From Flaveria trinervia (lineage: Eukaryota; Streptophyta; Magnoliopsida; Asterales; Asteraceae), in NCBI GenBank assembly GCA_025506515.1, contig CM046452.1, forward strand, positions 103,832,559 to 103,896,558: a DNA stretch of 64,000 nucleotides. Reading direction: 5' to 3'. The translations under genes were made by a program, and so were the position numbers. Shown piece after piece: positions 46,056-57,214 of this stretch. The notes beneath the pieces are model-generated. The model did no database searches, was not told the DNA's origin, and saw only the letters and a program-made list of their open reading frames with translations. Each line of letters opens with the position of its first letter. The stretch's first letter is position 1.

Positions 46056-46883
46056 TGTCACACCCCAACCTTGACGGCGGAAACGTCGAGATGTGAGGGT
46101 TAAGATTGTTCACAACCACATAACGCTATAATTTAGATAAACATATTAAATTTATAAATTTCAAAAAAAAGAAATACAAATATAAGTATCAAACATGAAA
46201 TAAGTTTAAACATATCACAAAAACATGACATAACATTTTAATTATTAAACTAGGTCCAAGTCCTAGTTTTATTTCCAAGCTTCAAAAGTTCACTTTAAAC
46301 TTGGGGATTTCCTGAAACATGATAAAAATAAAAGGGTCAATTATAAATAGTTGGTGAGTTTCCAAGGTTTTTATACATAATATGATAAAGTTACAAGTAG
46401 CAATTCATGTCATAGGTCATAAGCAAGTAAGGTTATAGAACACATATCGTCACAACCAAACCTCGACTTGATTACAAGTATAAAAGATTGGCTAAGTGTA
46501 TTTGGTTCCCATCATGAACAAGCATATGTCATCAGGAGTCAGCAATACATCGACTTTAGCACCAAATAGGCTTGTCAGACCCAATGATCAAAGACGTCGC
46601 CATGCTAGCAATAGTTAATGATTGTAAACAAAAATATGTATCTTATATAAACACTTACAACACACAAATAACCATGACAAAAAAATATGAATTGCAAGTG
46701 CTTTACAAGTCTAAACGTTTACAAGTGCATTATGTATTAGTAATCATGTTTCACCCCAAATTAGTGTAAAAAAACAAAGGGGCAAGGAAAACTCACATGT
46801 TCAATAAGTATAAAAGAGATGTCTAATAAGAATAATAAGCAACGTTCCAAAGTAAACCTTCACGAGGTACCTAAATATATATA

Positions 46884-46916
<33 letters not shown>

Positions 46917-48604
46917 CAAATTTTAAGTTAATAATAAGGTTAATGATTTAATGTAAACTAGGGTACTAGAATTTGGGGATTCATAAATAAGATTAGTGAA
47001 CTCTTAAGTAAAGTACTATTTATAAAAATTTTAAAGGAATTAAATCCTTTATAAAAAAATTTATAAAATTTGATTATAAAACGTATATACATTTTATGAT
47101 TCTATAATTAAAGATAACATATAGACCAATAATAATTAATAATTATTATATGAATCTACTTTTATAAAAATTATTTAGTTATAACATTTATAGATAATAA
47201 AATGTTAAAATATTGTACAAGAATTAATTTTTTTTAAGAAATATTTAGATGACTTTAAAATTATTCGAAGTTTATAAAAGTTATTTTTATATTTATTATA
47301 AATTTTCTATAATAAAATCATAGCTTAAAAGGCCTAAAAAATAAATAAATAAATAAATAAATAAATAAACAAATAAATAACTAAATAAATAAATAAATAA
47401 ATAAACAAATAAATAACTAAATAAATAAATAAATTGCATGAGGGTGCCCGGGTTCGAATCCGGGACCCCATGCTGAAAGTGTAAGGATCTTAACCAGTAA
47501 ACCATAGGCCTCAGCCGCGATATGAATCAGATTTTAATTGTTAAAAACCAAGTTTCAATCAAATCCCCAATTTCATATAAACCCTAGATTACTCGAATCC
47601 AAAATTGAACAACGATTCGAGAGTTTCAACTCGATTAACCTTAGGGCTTTTGATCCCTAAGGGAAATCGAGTTGAATGATGTATTGTACTTACTTGATTA
47701 GGCTCGATTTGTAGTATTTATGCTCGGTTTTGTCTCGGTTATCTCACGAAGAACAGGTGCCTAGCAATCGGTTAAATGGATGAATGTTTTATGAATTTGC
47801 GCTTACAGTGAGTTTAAAGAGATCAAAGGAAGCATTAGCCCTCTATTATATAGTCTTGATTTGTTTGTTGAGATGCCGAACGAGTCCTGGTTCGAGTTCG
47901 GTCACCTCGGTTATAATTAGGTGTTTAATTAACTCGAATTAACTATGCATTAAGCTTAGAAATGATGATTCGAACGTTTCTATATGTTTAATTTGATTAA
48001 TCATCATCATTTGTACGTTAAACGGTTATATGTCGATCGAGATGCGTGTTCGGTTCGAAGCCTTTCAATACCGAGCTTTAATGTTCAACTAAGTATCGGT
48101 TTCAAGTTCGAGGAATCTTCCTGAGTCGATGAGCATCTCAGTTCGTTAAAACGAGCTATTTTTTATGGTTTTCGTGGTGGCCGGAGGCCGCCGGTGACAG
48201 GCCGGGATTTTGGCCGGAAAATCATGGGTGAGGGGGGAAAGGTTTGGGTTTTAATAATTTTACAAAAATGATCCCTGTAGTTTGATTTGTTTATTATCTC
48301 ATGCAATTACTTTCTTTTAAATTTTCCAAAATGGCAAAACTAACCCCTTCATTAGCTGTAAGTTTGTTATTAAACTAACTTTTAACTTTTATAACTTTTC
48401 ATTTATATTATTATTATTATTATTATTCTCATTCTCATAATTATTGTTCGATTTAATACTTTATTTATTAACTTTCATATATTAAAATTTAATGACAACT
48501 AAGAAATATGCATAAATAACTCATGAATTTTAAGATTGACAACAACGACCCTTATAAGAATAAACAGAATTAACTTTTAATAACCGAAAATACGAGATGT
48601 TACA
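46056..48604 (-). mobile_element. 5' LTR (LTR1) of the gypsy element (right arm)
   Basis: Mirror of 30489-33031 with the TATATAA box mirrored near 47845-47851, the tRNA-like module at 47440-47512 and a longer TTTA/TTTG array (47339-47434). Confidence 0.85.
47440..47512 (-). repeat. 73-nt tRNA-like module (right arm, forward LTR1)
   Basis: Reverse-strand copy of 31581-31653, with the same one-base change in box B. Confidence 0.55.
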
Positions 48605-48899
48605 GAGGTGGTTACCTCTTCGGCTTGCCCAAAATCTGACGCCGGCGTGTGGCGCATGTGATGGATCCGATATGTGGTGGTCGACTATCGTCGTGTGGAT
48701 GCATTGGGGTTCTTGGATTGACCGATTTCTGCCATCCTTGTCGACTAACGACCCTTTTTTAGCGACGCCCACATCGATATAAGGCGGTTGTAGTCTCTGG
48801 TCTTCCTCCCACCTCCGTCGTTGCCGGGTGCGTGGATGGTGTTCCCATTTCCTCCGCTACTTTTTGTGCCCTAGGTAGCGACAAATCGCCGCCGACCGT
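48605..48899. other. Spacer between head-to-head LTR1 copies (right arm)
   Basis: Reverse complement of 30194-30488. No gene recognised. Confidence 0.65.
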
Positions 48900-51015
48900 T
48901 GTAACATCTCGTATTTTTTTGTTAATTAAAAATTAACGTCGTTATGTTCTTGCAAGGACTATTTATGTATTTTATGAAATTTGTGGGTTACTTATGCTTA
49001 TTTGTTTGTTGGTTTTAATTTTTTTAATATAAAACTTAACAACATAATTATTAGATTGAAAAATAATAATTATAATAATAATAACTATAGTAATAATAAT
49101 AATAGTTATAGTAATAACAATGAATAACATTAATAATGATAATAATAGTAAAAATAATAATAAGTTATACTAATAATAATAATAATACTAATAATAATAA
49201 CTAAAATAATAATAATAATAATAATAACATTTATAACAATTTATAAGAGTTGTTAAACTTAAAAATATTTAAAACTTAAATTAAGAAAGTTAAGGGGGTT
49301 GGTTTGTTAACTTTAAAACTTTAAAAGAAAGATTTTAACATAAAATGTTAAATTGAAAACCAAAGGGGCCATTTGCGTAATTAACCAAACATTTAAACCA
49401 ACCCCCCCCCCCCATAACTCCGGCAACCCACGCGGCCACTGTCGGCCAAACACTCCGGCCACCTTATAATCATCAAATTTCATCAAATCATGATCTAAAA
49501 CCGTTACCAAACCCTTCTAGAACTTGATTCGAACTAGTAATCATCAAATAAACGAATCAAAGCATAGGTTACGAAGCTCCATCGAGAGCATAACCGATGC
49601 CATAAACTCCATGGTCGTTCGAACACTTAATCATAATAATAATCTAATCAAACGAACCTAAACAATCATCTAACTAAACCTAATCGTTTACAACTCTCAA
49701 TTTGCACCTTAAACACACAAAAATTACACCTCCGATTCTCTCCATTTCCGCGACCTACAACTCTATCGAAACCCAATCTTCGAACAAATTGAACCTAAAT
49801 TAACAAGGGGCTTTGCATCAAGAACACCATCTGAAACTATCAACGAAATTAATTTGATTACCCTCATCATTTGAACATCAAACAAGCTTTACGTGTGTCG
49901 TGGCCTATTCATAGCTTATTCATCTTCCATCTATTTTCAAATCGGGTAATTAAACATATGTACCTACTCGAAATTACATGGGGAATCAAAGCCCCATGTT
50001 TATTTTTGTAATCGTTATCAAACTAATGCTCAATTGGGATCAAAAGCGTTCTAGGGTATATGGGGTTTGGGGGCATCTATATGGTTGTGTTTTTATAATT
50101 TAAAAACTATCATCTACCACGATTGCGGCCCTGGTCTATTAGTTACACACTCACGTTCTAAACATAAGGTTTCGGGTTCAAACTCGGGCACCCTCAAATA
50201 TTTTTTTAAGGCTTTACAGCCTTTAAATAAATTGTAGAAAATTTATAATAAATATAAAAATAAGTTTTGTAAACTTTAAATATTTTTAAGGACACCAAAT
50301 TATTTTATGTGATTTTTCTAAATTTAAATAATTAAATATCTTTAATAAAACATTTGAACAAAGGTTATTCTTGGATAATTTCTTATAAAATGGATTGTAA
50401 ATAATAAATAATAATTTATTATTGGTTAAAGCGTTTTCTTTTAATTGTTATCGTTTAAATCATGACTATTTCAAATAATTATTTAAATTTTATACTTAAA
50501 CTTTATTAATTATTATAAATGATTTAATTTCATTTTCTATATATTAAAACACATAAATGGCATATTTCTTTATTTAATGTACTAACATAAACTTCCCAAA
50601 TTTCACTTGAAACCCTAGTTCTTGTAAATTCGTTAAACTTGATATAAGACGTTAAACTTTGTAAATATATGTATTTAGGTGCCTTGTGATGATTTACGAT
50701 GGAACGACGTCTATTATCATTCTTATTAATTGTCATACTTATACTTATTTTGCCAAATGAGTTTTTCTTGCCCCTTTTTTACATTATTTCATACCGTTTT
50801 TTGGGTGAAACATGTTAATCTTATTAACATACACTTGTAAATGTTTAAATCTTGTAAAGCACCTTCATTCCATAATTTTATTTGTCATGGTTATTTGTGT
50901 TATTGTAAGTCTTATATGAGATACATATTTTGTTTACAATCATTAACTATTGCTGGCCTGGCGACTTCTTAAATCTTTGGGACTGACAAGCCTATTTGGT
51001 GCTAAAGTTGATGTA
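48900..51015 (+). mobile_element. Inverted-partner LTR1 lacking its outer end (right arm)
   Basis: Mirror of 28077-30193: begins TGTAACATCTCG and is cut at about 51015, where EXO70 coding sequence starts. It contains a tRNA-like module at about 50125-50195. Confidence 0.8.
50125..50195 (+). repeat. tRNA-like module (right arm, inverted-partner LTR1)
   Basis: Mirror of 28897-28967, with box B-like GGGTTCAAACTCGGG. Confidence 0.5.
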
Positions 51016-52591
51016 GTTAGCTATGCTGAAGCTTGAAGATGAGTTTCTTCATGTTTTGATTCGTAGCACGGTTCCGTTGGATGTAGATCGACTGTACGGA
51101 TCGATCCGTAAGGGTTCTCTTTCGTTTGCGGCTAACGAGATTGAAATTGAGGACGATTTTGAGAGCTATAGAGAGGATGATGATGATGGTGGAGGAAGTG
51201 GTTATCATCATGAAAGAGGTCCGAGCTTAGGAGGTGATGTTTATGTTGATTTGATTAATACAGATGCGATTAAGGAGCTTAAAGCCATTGCTGATAGGAT
51301 GATTAGGTCTGGCTATGAGAAGGAGTGTTGTCAAGTGTACATTAATGTTCGTCGCGATGTGTTGGATGAGTGTTTGTCGATTCTCGGGGTTGAAAGGCTT
51401 AGTATTGAGGAGGTGCAGAGGATTGAATGGAAGGTTTTGGATGAGAAGATGAAGAAGTGGATTCAAGCAGTGAAAATTGTTGTCAAAGTTCTTCTGGTTG
51501 GGGAGAAACAGTTGTGTGAACAGGTGTTCAGTGAGTCGGAACTGATCAAAGAAATCAGTTTCGTCGAGACTACAAAAGGATGTGTGATGCAGCTTTTGAA
51601 TTTTGGGGAAGCAATTGCAGTTGGGCAGAGATCTTCAGAGAAGCTTTTTCGGATTCTTGATATGTATGATGTTGTTGCAGACGTTTTACCTGATGTTGAA
51701 ATGCTTTTCAGTGATGAATCTGGTGAATTAATTTGCAATGAAGTAACAGCTGTTTTAAGTGGATTAGGTGAGGCAGCCATTGGAACATTTGTGGAGTTTG
51801 AGAATGCTGTGAAGGGTGAGAATTCAAAAAGGGCTTTGCAGGGGGGTGAGATTCATCCGGTAACTCGTTATGTTATGAATTATGTCAGATTACTGGTTGA
51901 TTATAGTGATTCGTTAAACACCCTGCTGCCAAACAGTCAAGATTATGATCTGAATTCTACAGAAGTTGATGATATCGACAGTGGTGATACTTTATCTCCT
52001 GTTTCAGTTCGGTTACTATCACTAATCACTTCTTTAGAAGCGAATCTTGAAGAGAAATCAAGACTGTATGATGATGACGCGCTGAGATACATATTCTTGA
52101 TGAACAACATCCTTTACATTGTTCAAAAAGTAAAGGGTTCTGAGCTTAGAAACCTTTTGGGTGATCGATGGATTCGCAAACATAGTGGTCAGATTCGTCA
52201 ATGGCACACAAGTTATCTCAGATCAGCATGGGGGAAAGCCTTGTTGTGGTTGAAGGATGAAGGGATAGGCGGGGGGTCAAATAGTGCATCTAAATTACTT
52301 CTTAAAGAAAGGTTTAAAAACTTTAATGCATGTTTTGAAGAAATTCATAGGATACAATCACTTTGGAGGGTCCCTGACGATCAACTTCGTGAAGAACTTC
52401 GAATATCAATATCTGAGAAAGTTCTTCCTGCTTACCGTGCATTTGTAGGGAGGTTTGGAAGTCAGTTGGAGAGTGGAAAACATGCTGGGAAGTATGTCAA
52501 ATATACCCTTGATGATTTAGAGAATTACTTGTCCGATTTTTTCGAAGGAAAACCTGCAGTTTTGAACAATATAAAGAGAAAAAGTACATAG
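51016..52591 (+). pseudogene. EXO70: EXO70 exocyst subunit, 5'-truncated and fused to LTR1 (copy B)
   Basis: The 522-codon frame at 51023-52591 is identical in protein sequence to copy A. It has the same fusion point to LTR1 at its 5' side and the same loss of the N-terminal region. Identity of the junction in both arms means the truncation predates the inverted duplication or is the same molecule read twice. Confidence 0.85.
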
Positions 52592-53033
52592 GATGCAGTC
52601 GTGCAAGACCCTTAGCGGCAACTAGCAGGTATGTTACTTGACTTCGTCTGTTAAATCCGGCGGTCTCATTTTGTTGTTTGTGTGTCAACAGGGATTGGGT
52701 TGAAGGTAGTAAACGTGTTAATTTTGTACATGTATGTTAGATCTTGTCACATGTAACTTATGTCATCGTGTTATGGTACTTGATGGTCTCCTTGTTGTAT
52801 GTTATATTTGGTTTTTAACAAATGAGCTCAACATCCTGATTATTTAAACTCAAAGATTATTTTAAATACACAATATAGAAATGAAAACTATAAGTAAACA
52901 AAGAAACTTACAAATTAAAGACTCTTCCTAACAAAAACGCCCTTGTTACAAAGGACGTTTTTTTAAATGAATTCATACTAACAAAAATTAAAAAAAAAGT
53001 ATATATATTTTATTACAAAGTTATAGCTTTTTA
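52592..53033. other. Convergent intergenic region between EXO70 and KING1 (copy B)
   Basis: Mirror of 26058-26500. It differs by one base in the A/T homopolymer near 52988-53000. Confidence 0.6.
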
Positions 53034-55656
53034 CTAAACCCTAGAGTTTTGAGGTATGGGTAGAATACCATCAAAGAAGTCACCGAAATATCCTCTAGGT
53101 TCATGTACTATCTTTGAAATTATATCTCTGAGAGTTATCAACCCTTCAAGGTTCCCTTCTCCATCGACTACGTATATACGATGAATCTTCATGGAATCGA
53201 GTTTCATGATCACATCTTTAAGTGTGTCTTCTTTTTTGCAACTAACCATACCACTCATCAAAGGGGATTCCTTTTTATTCTGCTCCAAGTAGTTTTTAAC
53301 TGCTGTTAGGAAGTTCTTTGCTGTGATAGATCTGCAGGAAAAACCCCAAACCAATACAAGTTATCTGCCTTCTTTTATGTCATGTTACTATTCTTGTCAA
53401 TAGGTTAAACAATAATTTATTTGGTTTTGGATCTGCAAGATCAGTGACCAAATTGGCCCCATTTAGTTTGGGGTTATTGCATCAAAATTAACTTGCCTTT
53501 ACTGATTTGTCATTTTGTGTACAAAGACATCGTTTTCTATTGTAACATGCTTTCAATCTTTTTCCAAATAATTTGTTTTGTATAGCCATTTTACTTACTA
53601 TAGAAGGTTACTTATGCACGACAAACGAAAACTATGTTACAGTGTTAAAAAAACATTTTTTACCTACAATGACAAATTTTGAAGTTAATCCTTTACTTGC
53701 AATGAAATAATATAATGTTTGTATTCTTATTTGACACACCAGTTGGTGATAGAAACTTTAAAAAATTGGACTTAAGTATTTCCGGTCGACCCAACCAGTA
53801 CAAAAGTTACTAATACGTTGTACCCCACCTAAGACTCGTCCGTACTGCTGGTTGCTACTCCTAGTTGTTATCTTAATGTAAAAGCAAATGGTTGAGTATT
53901 TGTACCCAACCTGTAATCTTTGTAAATCTCGGGGGCAATTAGGAGATATTGAATATCTCGGATACTTATATTACCAACTGCCTTGCTCCCACCGCTAGCA
54001 ACAATTGGCACCCCACCAACGCCCTTCTCCTGCATGATTCTAAATGCCTGCAGAACTGGTTCATCCTCATCCACCTGTAACATATTTTTTATTTCAAAAG
54101 AAATATAAAAAAAAAGTTTAGATCTACCCCCATAGCAACTGAGAAATAGAATTAGGGTCTAAGTTGCATGCCTTAATAATCCGATTATTTTTCATAAGAG
54201 GAAGACCAAGTTCCTGTAAACTCTTAGATCCCCAGCTTTTAAACCACTGGAGATCAGCACATTCCTCCAACATATGAATAACTGCTGATTGTGTGATAAT
54301 ATTTTCTATCTTTCTGTCCCCTAAATCAACTACTGGAACACTCTTCATTCTGTACTTAGATAGCAGTAAAAGCATGGTAAGAAAGGAGTTGGATGGTTGC
54401 AGTGCCAGAAATGGAGCCCACCGAAACGTTCCTGAGATATCTTTAACCTGTATTACATCTTTAAAAAGTTAAAAATATGGTCTAGAGTTTCACGTAGTGT
54501 AAAATATCAAATACCACTTGGATCAGACCTTTGTGTTTTTATAGAAATCAGAAGAAGTCAATGATTCAAAAAAGTTGCCATCTGTTTTCGGAGACCCAGG
54601 TTGTGAACTTCTATATCGTGGGGAAGACATCCCACTCGCCGCTGCTGCAACAGCAGGCCCTGTGGAATCTTGTAATGCTTTAGCGAATACATCAGCAGCA
54701 TCTATTCCCACTTTCTTTTCCGACTGCAGATGTTAAATAAATGCGGTATATTTTTATTATCTGTTAATACATTTGAGTTATTGAACTCTAATATAACGAA
54801 ATAGGTATGCACCTGATGCAGAATCCAGACCACAATGCCTGCAAACTCTACTATCCCGAGATATCTGTCAATCCAACTTGCATCCTCTGGTGCATCAACA
54901 TCCACAACAGGTGCACTGAGAATTTTATTTTGGGACAACAATTGAACTGCTTCACCCAAACTAGCATCTGATTTGATCTCAATCACTGAACAAGCGATGC
55001 AAAATTAATAATCAGAGATTTAATCATCTTAACATCCTTACAATCCTCACGTTCATATACTCTATTTCATATAATCAAAACATATGTTATATACTAAACA
55101 AAAACAATCCACCAACATGATCCATAAACTCTGTAAAATCAATGACAAAATCAGTATCACGATCATCTTCCAATGCCGTTTAGAATTTAATCATCCTACA
55201 GTTCTCCATTCAGTACAGATTTGGTACAAATCATTAGGAATGTTTACTAATTGATACAAATCTATGAATTGCGACATGTTTGAGTTTCTTATTAGTTTAC
55301 ACACATTTGCGATTGTAACAACATTGATCGCTGAAAACATGATTAATTGTGCGGATCATTCAGAGCATTTGATCAAATACATGATCTGAAACACTGAAAC
55401 AGCGACATCTTCCTGATTGCTGAGCTCCCGTGTACATGATCTGCAGACTGAGGTCTGATTGAAATCAAGCAAAAGGGGGCATAGAAATACCTTGTGAAGA
55501 CGAAGCCTGTGGAAACTCTGAAACAGGAATGCTTTCGAAACAAGCATTAAGCTTCTCCGTTGGAGACAACTGTGGCTCCTGTATATCCCACAGGTCCTCC
55601 ACTTCAAGCCCTAGCTTCGCCTCTGGGCTCTTCGGACTCCCGTCATCCACCACCAT
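53034..55656 (-). CDS. KING1: SnRK1 regulatory subunit gamma-1 (KING1), copy B
   Basis: Exons on the minus strand: 55656-55491, 54985-54813, 54723-54529, 54447-54172, 54074-53911, 53331-53034. Same 423-residue product as copy A with four CBS motifs. Every splice site is retained, including the GC donor of intron 4 (54171-54170). The only difference noticed is an intronic substitution at 53640. The complete open frame shows no decay, in keeping with either a very recent duplication or an assembly duplicate. Confidence 0.92.
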
Positions 55657-56392
55657 TGTCGATCTCTACAATCCTCTCTGCAAATCGGTTCTTTTGGAGG
55701 TAACGTAAACGGTAAATGTAATTTTGGTTTCGAATAAGTTATTTTAAGATACGGCGTTTGTGGTTCACCGTTTACGAGTGTTGATCGACACCGTTGGTGG
55801 ATTTGAGATGGGGATGTGAAAGTGTGCATGGTGACACGTGGATAATATGATGCGAGTCAAAGGCGTTTCATGGGGTATTCGGTTGACCGTAGACGGAATG
55901 ATGATCCGAAATTTATCATCCAAAGAAAACCCTCTTTCAGACTTTCGGGGAATATATTTTGATTTTTATATGTAGTTGAGATCATTTATATAATTATGTT
56001 CTTAATCTTGGTTGACGTGCTTAGAAGTGAGCAGGAACCGGTTTTTTATATCGGAACCGACAGAACCGGCTTGACCGAACCGTCTAGAACCGATTGTAAC
56101 AATATAGGTTCGGTTCCCTGTTCTTATAATATGTATATACGGTTCTTTGTTCGGTTACGGTTCCAAACCAAAGTATATACCTAAAAATCAATAGCCCATG
56201 GTAGTTTTAATTTTAATAATATACTAACCTAAAATGCTTTGGATTGTATCTTCTAGTTAAACTTCAATACATCATTAACTTTCAAACCTTTACAAATCAA
56301 AGCAAACAAGCTTGACCAAATACATCATTTTTTTAAGAACAACATTTATTGACATCACATCAAGTTGTTATTATGGTTTGTGTATCTAAATG
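55657..56392 (-). promoter_or_regulatory. KING1 upstream region (copy B)
   Basis: Mirror of 22699-23434, with the G-box CACGTG at 55835-55840. It is cut by the N gap about 740 bp upstream of the start codon. Confidence 0.45.
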
Positions 56393-56492
56393 NNNNNNNN
56401 NNNNNNNNNNNNNNNNNNNNNNNNNNNNNNNNNNNNNNNNNNNNNNNNNNNNNNNNNNNNNNNNNNNNNNNNNNNNNNNNNNNNNNNNNNNN
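56393..56492. other. Assembly gap, 100 N
   Basis: Exactly 100 unknown bases, a common convention for a scaffold join of unknown size. The sequence to its left is the reverse of copy A ending at A-position 22699; the sequence to its right is copy A sequence restarting at A-position 22713. The join therefore sets two copies of the same KING1 promoter head to head. Confidence 0.98.
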
Positions 56493-57214
56493 AACCATAA
56501 TAACAACTTGATGTGATGTCAATAAATGTTGTTCTTAAAAAAATGATGTATTTGGTCAAGCTTGTTTGCTTTGATTTGTAAAGGTTTGAAAGTTAATGAT
56601 GTATTGAAGTTTAACTAGAAGATACAATCCAAAGCATTTTAGGTTAGTATATTATTAAAATTAAAACTACCATGGGCTATTGATTTTTAGGTATATACTT
56701 TGGTTTGGAACCGTAACCGAACAAAGAACCGTATATACATATTATAAGAACAGGGAACCGAACCTATATTGTTACAATCGGTTCTAGACGGTTCGGTCAA
56801 GCCGGTTCTGTCGGTTCCGATATAAAAAACCGGTTCCTGCTCACTTCTAAGCACGTCAACCAAGATTAAGAACATAATTATATAAATGATCTCAACTACA
56901 TATAAAAATCAAAATATATTCCCCGAAAGTCTGAAAGAGGGTTTTCTTTGGATGATAAATTTCGGATCATCATTCCGTCTACGGTCAACCGAATACCCCA
57001 TGAAACGCCTTTGACTCGCATCATATTATCCACGTGTCACCATGCACACTTTCACATCCCCATCTCAAATCCACCAACGGTGTCGATCAACACTCGTAAA
57101 CGGTGAACCACAAACGCCGTATCTTAAAATAACTTATTCGAAACCAAAATTACATTTACCGTTTACGTTACCTCCAAAAGAACCGATTTGCAGAGAGGAT
57201 TGTAGAGATCGACA
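56493..57214 (+). promoter_or_regulatory. KING1 upstream region (copy C)
   Basis: Same as 22713-23434, with the G-box CACGTG at 57031-57036 and the TTGACT W-box-like site at 57011-57016. Confidence 0.45.

Larger units (their letters stand above)
42056..56392 (-). repeat. Right arm of giant inverted repeat (14.3 kb)
   Basis: Mirror image of 22700-37012: LTR2, reversed gag fragment, PBS, LTR1 pair, truncated EXO70, KING1, ended by an assembly gap. Paired coordinates sum to 79,091 in KING1, 79,092 in EXO70, about 79,088 in gag and 79,050-79,089 across LTR2, so indels accumulate toward the centre. Confidence 0.95.
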
